This document shows, piece after piece, positions 33,730 to 43,657 of a DNA stretch of 64,000 nucleotides. A model generated the notes under the pieces. The model did no database searches and was not told where the DNA came from. It saw only the letters and a program-made list of their open reading frames with translations. Position numbers and translations under genes: made by a program. The stretch is taken from positions 1-64,000 of the forward strand of contig NZ_PJIK01000007.1 of the NCBI RefSeq assembly GCF_002929275.1, given 5' to 3'. How positions within the stretch are numbered: position 1 is the first letter of the stretch; every line of letters starts with the position of its first letter. The DNA is from Arthrobacter sp. ZGTC131 (GTDB lineage Bacteria > Actinomycetota > Actinomycetes > Actinomycetales > Micrococcaceae).

Positions 33730-36615
33730 GTGACTGAAAACCGCTGGCGGGGCAGCGACGCGCGGTCGAGTAAGCTTGCCAGCATGATTCCGGGCCACCA
33801 CCACGGCAACCCTGAGGAGGACCTGGCGCTGCTCGGCCATGCCGAGGTCTTCGAGGAGTTACTGGAGACGCTCCGCACTGTGCGTAAAGGCAACGTGCGT
33901 ACGGTGGTAATCAGCGGCCCCCGGGGATCCGGGAAGACGGCGGTGTTGAACCTTTTCCTGGAGCACTGCCGGGGCGTCGCGCGTGGCGTGAGGGTGTTGT
34001 CCGCCACGGGCGATGAATGGGAGGCGCAGCTCCCGCTCGCCGGTTACTCCCAGCTCATGGTCACCCCGCCGCTGCGCTCGGCAAAGGACCCTGGCCGAGG
34101 AAACCGCCGCCCTGCGGATCTGGCCGGCATACTCACCCCCTCCCAGGCCGCCAACTATGCGTCTACTCTGGGTGCACACCTCGACGGGCTTCAATTGCAC
34201 GGGACCGTGGTGGTTGCCGTTGACGACGTCCAGCATCTGGACGCAGAAAGTCTCCACGTCCTCGTCTTTGTCATGCGCCGGCTGCGCAGCAAAAGAATCC
34301 TGTTCCTGGTCACCTTGGATTGCGCTCAGGCCCGGCTGGTGCCGGCGGGCGTGTTGGCTTTCCTGACCGGTCATCAGGTTTCCCGCCTTCCACTGGATCC
34401 CCTGTCACCGCAGCGGGTCCAGGAGCTCGCACGACGTTGGTTTGGCATCGATCTGAACGCGACGGCCGCCCACGAGATTGTGCGTCATACCGGGGGATGG
34501 CCGCAACCGGTTGTCGAACTTCTCGGCGAGCTTCCTCCGGAAACCTGGCAGACGTGGTTCTCGTCCCTGCCTCCGAGCTCACGCGTGCGGGCCCAGGTGC
34601 GTAGCCTCCTTGAAGCCGCGTCCCCCGACCTGGTGGCAGTGGCTGAGGCCACGTCCGTGCTCGGCCGCAATGCCGGGGTGGCTGAGGTTGCCCGTGTCAG
34701 TGGGGTCGAATCCGTGATGGATGCCCTGGACGAGGGCCACCGGGCCGGACTGCTGGGCCTGTCGGTGGACCAGGCTCATTCGCTGGTGACATTCTTCGAA
34801 ACAGGAACCGCCGAGTCCGTCTACGAGCAGATTGCACCCAGCCGGCGCATTCGCCTGCACCGCAGGGCTGCGGACTCGGTGCAGAATGAGGGCGACCGCC
34901 TAGGTCACCGGGTGTCGGCTACCCCGGGACCGGATGAGGCCTTGGCCGCGGAGCTTGAGGAGTACGCTCGGCAACAGGCTCTCGTAGGTGCATGGCACGA
35001 TGTCTCGACCGCACTGTTTTCCGCGTCCCGGCTCTCGGGTGACGTCCGGGTCGGCAACGATCGCCAGCTGAGAGCAATAGATGCCCTCGTGGGGTCCGGC
35101 AACATTGCCCAGGCCCAAATGTGGGCCGCCGCCGTCGACGCCATGGCGCCCTCGCCGCTGCGTTCCTCCGTTCTTGGCTACCTTTCCACTGCGTCCGGAC
35201 AGAACCACAGCGCCCAAACCCAGTTGGAAATGGCCTGGCGAACAAGCAACCCGCAACAGGACCCGACGGCCGCCGCGCAGGTGGCCCAACGCTTGGTCCT
35301 GCACGGGGTGGCTTCCTGGGATGGCCCTGTCATCACCCGTTGGGCGGAGCAGGCCATGTCCCTGACACAGGCGGGTACCCCCGCCCACATCGAATCTGAA
35401 GCCATCTACGGGCTGGGACTTTACGCCCAGGGCAGGCTGTCCGAAGCCGAGGCCTCCTATCGCCGGGCTTTCGAACACGCGTCCGAGAACGCCCAAAAGC
35501 AACGCGTGCAGATGGGAGCCGGATGGCTGGCCCTGCGGCTGGATGACGCAGAGACAGCGCTTGTGAATTTCGAAGCCGCTGCCCCGACTGAATTCCGCGG
35601 CGGCTCGTTGCGGATTTCGCTGTGGGCAGAGGCGTGGTTGGCCCGCACCCAGCTTGTGCTCGGCAACTGGGACGCGGCCGCGGCCACGGTTGCACGCGCC
35701 TCGGTGCGGCTCGAGACCTCCCGGATGCCGCTGATCCGCCCCTTACTGTATTGGACAGCCGCTGAGTTGTGGTCACTGCGTGGGGATTGGGACCGTGCAC
35801 GGTACTACGTCTCCCAGGCGGCGGTGCAGCCGGGCACCTATCGCGCCATGCAGGTCCCTGCCAGCCTGGCCCGGGCACGCTTCCATGAGGCACGGGCGGA
35901 TTACGAAAGCGCTTTGGCTGTGCTGCAACCATTGACGGAGCTGGACCCTTGGACAGAGAGCAGGGTGTCGTTTTGGCCGTGGCAGGACTCCTACGTTAAC
36001 GCCCTGGTCATGACCGACCAGTTGGATACGGCCGACGCTTTCCTTTCCGCCTTCGAGCAGGTGCCGCGGGAGCGGGCCGTGCCGTCAGATCTGGCAAGAA
36101 TGGCGTGGGCGCGGGGCCGGCTGGTTGCCGCGCAGGGAGATCCCGACATAGCCCGGGAGCATTTCGAGACGGCGTTGGGGCATCTGCGAGGGCTCAACCG
36201 GCCATATCTGCGGGCCCGGGTGAGCTTTGCCTTCGGGCAAAGCATGCGACGCGCCGGAAAAAGGCGCTTGGCATCCTCAGTGTTGCGCGTGGCCAGGGAT
36301 CTCTATGATTCTCTGGGCGCTGCCACGTATGTCGACAGATGCGATCGGGAGCTGAAGGCGACAGGCCTGGACGTCGGCAGCATGCCCGATCCATCTGACG
36401 CCGTGCTCGTTGCCGTGACTGGACCGCAGGTCCAGCTCACGGCCCAGGAGCAGTCAGTGGCGGAACTCGTGGCGGCCGGGGCTACCAACAAAGAGGCTGC
36501 CCGTGCACTGTTCCTGGCCGACAAGACTGTCCAGTATCACCTGACCCGCATCTATGGGAAGTTCGGGATCCGCTCCCGCAGCGAACTGGCCGCACGTTTC
36601 CGCCCTACGGACTGA
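33730..36615 (+). CDS. benR: LAL-type (ATP-binding LuxR) regulator of benzoate catabolism
   Basis: I use the GTG at 33730, directly after benD; an ATG at 33784 is an alternative. The large protein (about 961 residues) has an AAA/STAND ATPase near the N-terminus with Walker A SGPRGSGKTAVLNLF and Walker B VVVAVDDVQHLD, a long helical TPR-like middle, and a C-terminal LuxR helix-turn-helix (LTAQEQSVAELVAAGATNKE ... TVQYHLTRIYGKFGIRSRSE). This is the layout of MalT/LAL activators. In Corynebacterium glutamicum the gene beside benABCD is the same class and activates them, so I transfer the name BenR. It probably responds to benzoate or muconate and activates benA. A short hairpin separates it from the convergent LysR gene. 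Confidence 0.9.
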   Translation: MTENRWRGSDARSSKLASMIPGHHHGNPEEDLALLGHAEVFEELLETLRTVRKGNVRTVVISGPRGSGKTAVLNLFLEHCRGVARGVRVLSATGDEWEAQLPLAGYSQLMVTPPLRSAKDPGRGNRRPADLAGILTPSQAANYASTLGAHLDGLQLHGTVVVAVDDVQHLDAESLHVLVFVMRRLRSKRILFLVTLDCAQARLVPAGVLAFLTGHQVSRLPLDPLSPQRVQELARRWFGIDLNATAAHEIVRHTGGWPQPVVELLGELPPETWQTWFSSLPPSSRVRAQVRSLLEAASPDLVAVAEATSVLGRNAGVAEVARVSGVESVMDALDEGHRAGLLGLSVDQAHSLVTFFETGTAESVYEQIAPSRRIRLHRRAADSVQNEGDRLGHRVSATPGPDEALAAELEEYARQQALVGAWHDVSTALFSASRLSGDVRVGNDRQLRAIDALVGSGNIAQAQMWAAAVDAMAPSPLRSSVLGYLSTASGQNHSAQTQLEMAWRTSNPQQDPTAAAQVAQRLVLHGVASWDGPVITRWAEQAMSLTQAGTPAHIESEAIYGLGLYAQGRLSEAEASYRRAFEHASENAQKQRVQMGAGWLALRLDDAETALVNFEAAAPTEFRGGSLRISLWAEAWLARTQLVLGNWDAAAATVARASVRLETSRMPLIRPLLYWTAAELWSLRGDWDRARYYVSQAAVQPGTYRAMQVPASLARARFHEARADYESALAVLQPLTELDPWTESRVSFWPWQDSYVNALVMTDQLDTADAFLSAFEQVPRERAVPSDLARMAWARGRLVAAQGDPDIAREHFETALGHLRGLNRPYLRARVSFAFGQSMRRAGKRRLASSVLRVARDLYDSLGAATYVDRCDRELKATGLDVGSMPDPSDAVLVAVTGPQVQLTAQEQSVAELVAAGATNKEAARALFLADKTVQYHLTRIYGKFGIRSRSELAARFRPTD

Positions 36616-36618
36616 GGC

Positions 36619-36648
36619 GCGGGCCATCTGGCATCGAACCGGGCCCGC
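36619..36648. terminator. Short hairpin between convergent benR and lysR genes
   Basis: GCGGGCC (36619-36625) pairs with GGCCCGC (36642-36648). It fills most of the 39-base gap between the two stops. Short stem, no T-tract. Confidence 0.4.
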
Positions 36649-36654
36649 CCGCGA

Positions 36655-37566
36655 TCAGGATCCGGGAGGGCTGGGAGTGCGGTTGGGCAGGTCTTTGGTC
36701 GCAGCGCCGACGACATCCAGGAAGCTCTGGAGCAGTGATGACCGGTCCTCACGCCGCCAAGCCACGGCCAGCTCCACCTCGGGTGCTTGTTCGATATCGC
36801 GGTAAACGACCCCCTCGAGCTGCAGGGCACGGACGCTCGCCGGAAGGATGGCAACGCCACTACCCGCTGCCACGAAGGAGAGCATCGTGGACGTCTCATT
36901 GATGACTTGGGTGATGCGTGGCTGGAAGCCTGCCTCGCGGCAAAGTCCTGCGGTGGTCCGGTAAAGCACAGACTCCGGTGGATAGGAGATAAATTCCTGG
37001 TCCTGGAGTTCGTGCACGGCCACTGGCCGGTCCATAGCCAGGGCGCTGAAGGACGGCAACGCCACGATGAGCGGCTCGCGCGTCACGATGCGGTATTCGA
37101 TCTCCTCGGAGGCGATGGGCGGGCGCAACAGGGCCGCATCCAAGGTGCCATCCCGCAGGCCGGCTTCCATGGCCGGGGTGAGCATCTCGCCATGCAGATT
37201 CAGCGACAGCCCAGGGAGTACCTGCTTGGCACGTCGAACGATCGGGGGCATAACACCGTAGGTCGCTGATCCGGAGAAGCCCACGCGCAGAACACCGGAT
37301 GCGCCTTGCCCGACCTGATAGACGTCAGCCCGGAGTGTTCCGACCGCATTGACGATTTGCCGTCCCCGGTCCAGCAGCGCCTGCCCGGCGGCCGTGAGTT
37401 CCACCCTGCGGGTGGTTCGGTTCAGCAGGCGCACACCCAGTTGCTCTTCGAGCTGCCGGATTTGCTGAGACAAGGGTGGCTGGGCTATATGCAGGCGTTT
37501 GGCGGCACGGCCGAAGTGGCGCTCCTCCGCAACAGCAATAAAGTAGTTGAGCTGCCTGATCTCCAT
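36655..37566 (-). CDS. LysR-family regulator (CatR/BenM-like)
   Basis: The ATG at 37566 gives 303 residues beginning MEIRQLNYFIAVAEERHFGR, the classic LysR winged-helix start, then AAKRLHIAQPPLSQQIRQLE and the effector-binding PBP2 fold (GVLRVGFSGSATYGVMPPIV, VVYRDIEQAPEVELAVAW). The HTH plus the IAQPPLSQQIRQLE recognition helix and the neighbourhood match CatR/BenM-type regulators responding to muconate or benzoate. It is convergent with benR and head-to-tail with benK, 217 bases from the benK stop. It may regulate benK or the cat genes; target sites were not found. Confidence 0.88.
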   Translation of the reverse strand: MEIRQLNYFIAVAEERHFGRAAKRLHIAQPPLSQQIRQLEEQLGVRLLNRTTRRVELTAAGQALLDRGRQIVNAVGTLRADVYQVGQGASGVLRVGFSGSATYGVMPPIVRRAKQVLPGLSLNLHGEMLTPAMEAGLRDGTLDAALLRPPIASEEIEYRIVTREPLIVALPSFSALAMDRPVAVHELQDQEFISYPPESVLYRTTAGLCREAGFQPRITQVINETSTMLSFVAAGSGVAILPASVRALQLEGVVYRDIEQAPEVELAVAWRREDRSSLLQSFLDVVGAATKDLPNRTPSPPGS

Positions 37567-37708
37567 TGGTCGTGCCGTCCCTCCGTGTGGCGCCGCCGCT
37601 CGGGCGCCGAACCGTATTGATTCAGAAAGCAAGTATAAAGCCCATCATTCTTGTCTGCGTCAGACATAATGGCGGGCTTGGCACTGCTTACTGGCCGATA
37701 GCGGCGGC

Positions 37709-37737
37709 AGGGTGCCCAGGCCAGGCTTGGGCACCCT
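37709..37737 (-). terminator. Hairpin downstream of benK
   Basis: AGGGTGCCCA and TGGGCACCCT pair perfectly (10 bp) across 9 bases, 46 bases beyond the benK stop and upstream of the LysR gene start on the same strand. Confidence 0.7.
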
Positions 37738-37782
37738 CTCCATGAATCTCGGCGCATTAAGGCAACGGCCGGCTACGTCGGG

Positions 37783-39177
37783 TCAAAGGCGGACCGGGGG
37801 AGTGGAGGTGCGCAGTTCTTCTTCCACGGGTTGCTCCACGATTTCCTCGGCCCTGTGCTCTGCTTCTTCGAGCTTTCGCTGACGGGGAACCAGAACCGTG
37901 ACGATCGCGCCCAACAGGGCGACGCCGCCGTAGATGTAAAACGCGGTGGCTCCGCCGATTCCCGCCGCTGCCAGCCAGCCGCCGATGATTGGTCCGAGAA
38001 TGCCGCCCAGACGGCCCACGCTGGCACACCAGGCCACGCCGGCAGCCCTGGCGTTGGTGGTGTAATAATTGGACTGGAAACCGTAAACCAGCACCTGGGT
38101 TCCGAGGGTGCCAACTCCCGCGATGGCGATGCACAGGAACAACATCGGCAGGGGGAAGCCGAAGGTCATCAGCACCAGGGTTATCGTGGCCAGCACAAAG
38201 GTGCTCGCGATGGCCCGCTGGGGACCCGCCTTGTCAGCGAAGCGCGAAAGCAGCAAACCTCCCACCACAGCGCCGAGGTTCAATGCCAAGGGGAAGAAAA
38301 GTGCGTAAGTCCGCCCGTAGCCGTATCCCTCCATGATTTTCGGCAGCCATGTGTTCAAGCCGTAGGTCAGCAGCAGGCCGGAGAATGACATCAAGCCCAG
38401 AAGTACGGAAGCCACTGCGAATTGTTTGGAAAACACGGCCGCGAAGCCGGTCTTCTGCGGGGCTGCGCCTAACTGCCGAATGACCTGTTCTTCAATGAGT
38501 GAAACGCCGGTCCGCTGCGAAGCAGCCAGGGCCTCATCCTCACGGCCGCGGGCCAGCAGCCAGCGGGGGGACTCCGGAAGCTTGAACCAAGCGATGGGCA
38601 CGAGCAGGACGAGGGGGAGGGCGCCGATCATGAACAGGCCGCGCCAGCCAATGTCATTGAGGAGCAGAATGCCCATGACGGAGGCGAACACACCGCCAGC
38701 GGGGACACCCGAGTAGACGATCGCGTTGTAGAACTGGCGCCGGCCGGCTGGCGCAAACTCTGCCATGGTGGCGCCTGCGGTGGCGATGACTACGCCGAGG
38801 CCCACCCCCGTGATAAAACGCATAGCGCCAAAGGACGTAACTGTCGTGGTCAGCGCCGTGACGAACATCCCAACCGAGAACCACGCGATGCCCAGGAGCA
38901 TGAGTCGGCGGCGCCCGAAGAAGTCGCCGACCGCGCCGCAGATCAGCGACCCGACCAGCACTCCAACCAGCGCCCACGAGCCCAAGAGCCCAGCTGCGGC
39001 GGCGTCGAAGGCGCCAATCTGGCTTGGGTCGGCGAGCAGTCCCGGAAGGACGGTGCCGTATACAACAAGGTCGTAGCCATCGAACAACAATGCGGTGCAG
39101 ATGACGAAGGCCACCCAGTTTGCGGTGCGCGCCTCTTTGCGCGGGTCTTCGGCGATGACGGTGTGGAGCGTAGCCAT
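37783..39177 (-). CDS. benK: MFS aromatic acid/H+ symporter, BenK-type
   Basis: A 464-residue AAHS-family permease with 12 helices. Seen motifs: the DGYDLVVYGTVLPGLL signature with Asp in helix 1, GDFFGRRRLMLLGIAWFSVG (loop 2-3), RFITGVGLGVVIATAGATMA, KLPESPRWLLARGRED in the central loop, and the matched SRFADKAGPQRAIA between helices 8 and 9. It imports benzoate or a related aromatic acid with protons. The gene is monocistronic, lies beyond the LysR gene, and has GAGAGGACAGG upstream of the ATG. It is the intact counterpart of the relic at 715-1264. Confidence 0.92.
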   Translation of the reverse strand: MATLHTVIAEDPRKEARTANWVAFVICTALLFDGYDLVVYGTVLPGLLADPSQIGAFDAAAAGLLGSWALVGVLVGSLICGAVGDFFGRRRLMLLGIAWFSVGMFVTALTTTVTSFGAMRFITGVGLGVVIATAGATMAEFAPAGRRQFYNAIVYSGVPAGGVFASVMGILLLNDIGWRGLFMIGALPLVLLVPIAWFKLPESPRWLLARGREDEALAASQRTGVSLIEEQVIRQLGAAPQKTGFAAVFSKQFAVASVLLGLMSFSGLLLTYGLNTWLPKIMEGYGYGRTYALFFPLALNLGAVVGGLLLSRFADKAGPQRAIASTFVLATITLVLMTFGFPLPMLFLCIAIAGVGTLGTQVLVYGFQSNYYTTNARAAGVAWCASVGRLGGILGPIIGGWLAAAGIGGATAFYIYGGVALLGAIVTVLVPRQRKLEEAEHRAEEIVEQPVEEELRTSTPPVRL

Positions 39178-39391
39178 ATGCCTGTCCTCTCTGACGGAGC
39201 ATGGATGGAGTGCCGGGGGGTGAACCTGTGTCCCTTGGCTTTGCTTCAGTGTTCCAGAGGTGTGACGCCCGCCATATACGGTAAATGCCCGGGCTCAGGC
39301 CGGGGTGTGATCCATACTTTTGAGATATCAATCGGCCATGGTTACGCGTAGCGCCGAAAAGGTACGACCTGTTGCCCCGGACAGGGCCCCC

Positions 39392-40340
39392 CTACAGGAC
39401 TGACGCGCGGGCTGTGCTGGTTTCCGCTGCGGAAGATTTGCGGAACTCCGAGGGCGACAAGCCGAACTCGGATTTGAAAGCCCTGACGAGCCACTGGGCG
39501 TCATGGATGCACCATCTCGCCGCCACTTCGGCGATGGTGAGATGGCTGGTGCGGTAATCAGCAAGGTCGCGGTGTACCGCCTGCAAGCGTCTCTTCCGGA
39601 TCAGCCCGGTCAGCCCCATACCGCTTCCTGCAAACATCCGCTGAACCGTACGCACGGAGACGTGGTGCGCGGAAGCGATCTGCTTCAGGCCCAGTTTCGG
39701 GTCCTGCAGGTTTCGGTCGACATAAGACTCGATTTCATGCCGGAGGAACTCAGCCACGTCCTCGGAGCCGGGCTCATAATCCTGCAGGACTACACTGGCC
39801 AGCAGTGCTTCACCGGCCGTGGCCAAGTGGTTCCACGCTGCCGCGCTAAGACAGTCATGGACGTGCAGGCGCTGATGAACTGCGCCAGCACCGTCCCGGC
39901 CCCCGTTGTGGACGACCAAGGGTGCGACCGCGCTTCGTCAACGGCCGCACGTGGCGCGCCGAGGGACGCTGAAGGCGCCGTCATGACCTCGCATTGCCAT
40001 GCGCCCTGGAAGGTGAGCCGGTAGGCACCGCTGTGTCGTAAAGGCCAAACTCTCCGGCTGCGACCGTCAGCTCGCGCCCGGATTGTTCGATGATGCAACG
40101 CCCGCGGCGCATCGCGCACACCTTGAGCAAATCCGTCGGCGACTGGCGTACTGCACGGGGCGATCGTACGAGCTGCTGCGGGGTGCCCGAGATTCCATAT
40201 ATTCCGATGTGGCCCAGTTCCTTGGCCGCCAGTGCACCGGAAACCTGCCCAGCGGAACTGCCAAGAGCCAGTACCTCAAGCCCGCCAAACGTTGACTCCA
40301 TGTCGTGATACCACGCGTCAGCTATCAAACCCATTGTCAT
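39392..40340 (-). pseudogene. AraC-family regulator with at least two frameshifts
   Basis: The natural start is the ATG at 40340 with AAGGAGGT upstream. The first frame encodes a ligand-binding segment (GHIGIYGISGTPQQLVRSPR ... GEFGLYDTAVP) typical of AraC_binding_2 domains. Family sequence then continues in a second frame (YRLTFQGAWQCEVMTAPSAS ... GTVLAQFISACTS) and a third frame (LATAGEALLASVVLQDYE, then the AraC helix-turn-helix KQIASAHHVSVRTVQRMF and IAEVAARWCIHDAQWLVRAF). The shifts lie near 40024 and near 39855. In other Arthrobacter-like genomes such regulators sit beside aromatic alcohol genes, and here it abuts the broken alcohol/aldehyde dehydrogenase pair. As written it cannot give a full regulator. 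Confidence 0.82.
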
Positions 40341-40611
40341 GCACGGCACCTCCTTATGTGCGGCGGAGATGGCGTCAATCGACAACCCCTATGTCGCCCA
40401 TGGACAACCCCGCCCGTTGTGCCACGTGTCACAGTATAGGCACCGATCCGGACGCATGGACTGCTCGCGGCAACCGTAGACGCTTGACGACTGCAAGGCC
40501 GAACGTCGGGTCCTTGGCACCGAAAACGGCTGACTGCGGTCAAACGAACACCGTGCGCCGGACGTTTCAACTTCCGCTTATTCCACGCCTTACCCCTGAG
40601 GAGCCATTCCA

Positions 40612-41562
40612 ATGAAGGTCACTGCTGCCCTCGCTTCCGCGCCCAGAGTTCCTTTCGAGATCGTCCAACTCTCATTGGATGAGCCCCGCCCGGACGAGGT
40701 CAGGGTGAAGCTCGTCGCAACTGGCGTCTGTCACACCGACGCGATCGTCCGCGACCAGGTCTACCCCACGCCCTTGCCGGCGGTTCTGGGGCACGAGGGG
40801 GCAGGAGTTGTAGAGGCGGTCGGCTCCCTGGTGTCCTCTGTCGCCGTCGGAGACTCTGTAGTTCTTTCAGCCAATTCCTGCGGGGTGTGCGGGCAGTGCC
40901 TGACAGGACGGCCCGCGTACTGCAGCGACTTCTACGGTCGTAATTTCGCCGGTACGCGTCCCGACGGTTCGACAGCCTTGAAGGATGGCGAGTCCGCAGT
41001 CTCCTCGCACTTTTTCGGTCAATCGTCTTTCGCGACGCACGTTAACGTTGCTGTCCGCAGCGTCGTAAAGGTCGATGAGGACCTTCCGCTGGAACTACTG
41101 GGACCTCTGGGCTGCGGCCTCCAGACAGGGGCCGGTGCGGTCATCAACTCATTGGACGTACGCCCGGGTTCCAGCATTGTTGTCTTCGGCACCGGCGCGG
41201 TTGGCTGCGCGGCTCTCATGGCCGCCGCGGCTGTGGGTGCGACAACAATTGTTGCGGTCGACATCGACATCGTCGAGTCCCGGCTGGCCACAGCAAAGGA
41301 CCTGGGCGCCACTCACGCTATCAACAGCCGCTCCACGGACGTGGCAGCAGAGATAGCGCAGATCACCGGTGGGCGCGGCGTCGATTATGCCCTGGACACC
41401 ACGGGTATTCCCGCCGTCTTGCGGCAGGCTGCCGACATCCTGGGGACCGGTGGAACGGTGGCTCTCGTCGGGGCCCCGGCCCCGGGCACAGAGGTGTCCT
41501 TCGAAGTTGGTGCTTCGTTACTCAAAGGGTGGCACTTCCGCACCATTATACGGGCGGGCTGA
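40612..41562 (+). pseudogene. Zn-dependent (aryl) alcohol dehydrogenase, 3'-truncated by deletion
   Basis: The frame encodes 316 residues of a class I/III-like alcohol dehydrogenase: catalytic zinc ligands Cys in ATGVCHTDAIVRDQ and His in LGHEGAGVVE, four structural-zinc Cys in SCGVCGQCLTGRPAYC, and the NAD site [20 protein letters not shown]. Related aryl-alcohol dehydrogenases have about 370 residues. This one stops after [14 protein letters not shown], losing the last 50 or so residues that close the catalytic domain, because the sequence switches to an aldehyde dehydrogenase gene near 41550. A truncated protein might be made but activity is doubtful. The original role was probably benzyl alcohol to benzaldehyde. 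Confidence 0.82.
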
Positions 41563-42442
41563 TTCTCGCGAGGGTGTTCGAGGAAGCGGGGTTGCCACCT
41601 GGAGTGCTCAACGTGGTGGTGGGCGCCGGATCCGAGATCGGCGACGACTTCGTCACCCACCCACTTCCCGGGCTGATTTCCTTCACGGGCTCGACGCCGA
41701 TCGGGCAGAACGTTGGCAAACTCGCCGCCGGTGGTAAGCACCTCAACACGTTGCCTTGGAACTCGGCGGTAACGCGCCCCTGGTGGTCCTTGCGGACGCC
41801 AATCTGGATGCTGCAGTGGAAGCCGCCGTGTTGGGCAAGTTCCTGCATCAGGGACAGATCTGCATGGCGGTCAATCGCATCATTGTTGAGGCCCCGCTCT
41901 ACGACGAATTCGTGGAGCGGTTCACCGCCGCGGCATCCGGAGTACCCTTCGGCGACCCCGCTTCTGCGCAAACCCTGGTAGGTCCGGTGGTTAATGACAG
42001 CCAGCTTGAAGGACTGAAAACGAAGATCGCAACGGCCAAGGCTGAGGGCGCCCGCACCGTCCTTGACGGCGAAATCACAGGTCGGGTCGTGCCGCCGCAC
42101 GTGTTCGCCGACGTCAGTCCCGAGATGGAGATTGCCCGCGAGGAGATCTTTGGACCGCTGGTGGGCATCATTAAGGCCACCGACGAAGCCCACGCCTTGG
42201 AATTGGCCAACGCCACCGAATTCGGACTTTCCAGTTCCGTGTTCACCCAGGACCTCGATCGCGGCGTGCAGTTCGGCCTGGGCATCAAGGCCGGCATGAC
42301 GCATATCAATGAGATGCCCGTCCATGACGAATCACACGTGCCTTTCGGCGGCGAGGGCAACTCCGGGCTGGGCCGGTTCAACGGCGACTGGGCTATTGCT
42401 GAATTCACCACCGACCACACGGTCGGAGTCAAGCGACTCTGA
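41549..42442 (+). pseudogene. Benzaldehyde dehydrogenase-like ALDH, 5'-truncated and frameshifted
   Basis: From about 41550 the sequence encodes [20 protein letters not shown] and [20 protein letters not shown] in one frame. After a shift near 41752 it continues in another as [40 protein letters not shown] (catalytic Cys in GQIC) and [15 protein letters not shown] to the stop at 42442. About the first 180 residues, including the cofactor loop, are missing, and the frame break lies just before the catalytic Glu motif. The [13 protein letters not shown]-type active site is characteristic of benzaldehyde/vanillin dehydrogenases. With the truncated ADH it marks a deleted benzyl alcohol-to-benzoate module. 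Confidence 0.82.
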
Positions 42443-42608
42443 TCCCGGTTGCCCCGCCGATGCACCGTTAGGTGTGGATCGGCGGGGCGCTTCCGTTTCC
42501 ATTGTGCCGCGTACAGCCATCACGAACGGTATGGATCGGTACGATTTCAGTATGAATCATTGGCCCGGATTGCCTGCCGGCATCCGGGCCAATGGATAAG
42601 GTGAATTT

Positions 42609-43307
42609 ATGATCAATGCCGCACGCCTGCACTCGGACCTGTCCCGCCTCGGCCGGGAAACCGACATGTTCATGGCCACCTTCGAGTCCCTGTCCGACGA
42701 CGAAATGGCCGCTCCATCCTTGTGCACGGGTTGGACCCGGGCAGATGTCATCGCCCACATCGCCTCGAACGGCTTGGCCTTGGTCAAGCTCATCGACTGG
42801 GCAACCTCCGGCGAAGAGCAGCAACTCTATGCCTCGCAGGAGGCCCGCGCCCAGGAGGTAGCCGAGCTGGCCGCCCTGCCGCGCCAGGAACTGCTGGGCA
42901 AAGTCCGCCAGTCCGCCGCATATTTCGCCGAACAGGCACTTCGGCTGGGCGGGGAGATCGCCGTCGAGGAAGTGCACTTGCACGGTAAGCAGATTCCTGC
43001 GACGTCCATTGTGGCGTTGCGTATCGCCGAGGTCGTGGTGCACCACCACGACCTCGACACCGCATGGACCATAGAGGAAGCGGACCCGGACTCGGTACTT
43101 AACGCCCTGGAGGCCGCCGTGCGCACCATGCGCGCCCAGGGCACGCCGGGGATGACCCTCGTGACGGAGGAACGCGACGAGTGGGTGATCGGTGACGGCG
43201 CATTGCGCGTCACATCCGATAGAGAAGGATTGCTCGAATGGCTGGCCCGCGGTGTCACTGACAACGTCGACGCTGACGGCCCGCTGCCCATACTGCCGTC
43301 CTGGTAA
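42609..43307 (+). CDS. Maleylpyruvate isomerase-family mycothiol-dependent protein
   Basis: A 232-residue protein with the DinB-like four-helix bundle of the MDMPI family: FMATFESLSDDEMAAPSLCT, GWTRADVIAHIASNGLALV (the first metal His in AHIASN), and IAEVVVHHHDLDTAWTIEEA, which supplies the other ligands. A C-terminal sterol carrier-like part follows (EWVIGDGALRVTSDREGLLE). Actinobacterial members use mycothiol to isomerise maleylpyruvate in the gentisate pathway. No gentisate 1,2-dioxygenase is nearby, so the substrate may differ. AAGGTGAA lies before the ATG. It is alone on this strand and followed by a large inverted repeat. Confidence 0.8.
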   Translation: MINAARLHSDLSRLGRETDMFMATFESLSDDEMAAPSLCTGWTRADVIAHIASNGLALVKLIDWATSGEEQQLYASQEARAQEVAELAALPRQELLGKVRQSAAYFAEQALRLGGEIAVEEVHLHGKQIPATSIVALRIAEVVVHHHDLDTAWTIEEADPDSVLNALEAAVRTMRAQGTPGMTLVTEERDEWVIGDGALRVTSDREGLLEWLARGVTDNVDADGPLPILPSW

Positions 43308-43534
43308 GTGCCCTATCCCGAGTGCCTTTGCGGGATGCGCACAAAGAGCCGGACCTACCAGGCCACGGAGTCCAGCCGGATCCACTAGGACATTCTTGGG
43401 ATACACGTCTCCGGCAATTCAATGACAGACGCGCCGCAGGACGTTGCTTCCTGAGCCGGCTGCGAAATGCGAAGTATCGAGCTTTCCGTGCATTCAGCTC
43501 GCATCGGTACCTGTGCCGTTAGGCCGGTCATATA

Positions 43535-43599
43535 GGGTCAGTGCAGTGCGGGGCCGGAGTCCCCGCGGACTCGAGCACACATATACACGGCACTGACCC
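43535..43599. terminator. Nested inverted repeats between convergent genes
   Basis: GGGTCAGTGC (43535-43544) pairs with GCACTGACCC (43590-43599), and inside it GCGGGG/CCCCGC (43548-43566) forms a second stem. It separates the convergent maleylpyruvate isomerase-family gene and panE-like gene and can terminate both. Confidence 0.6.
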
Positions 43600-43657
43600 G
43601 TTCTTGACTATCTCATGCCTCGATTGGGGTTCAGCCGCCAGCGGTGCCCGGATTGCG

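Noticed and set aside
40427-40453. TGTCACA followed 16 bases later by GGAC, resembling the ECF41 promoters
   Set aside because: The -10 part does not match GGTC/CGTC, the following conserved TAG-N-TGG is absent, and it precedes a broken alcohol dehydrogenase not linked to COE genes.
42468-43406. 312-residue minus-strand frame
   Set aside because: Antisense to the maleylpyruvate isomerase-family gene; it is a His/Gly/Val-rich shadow.
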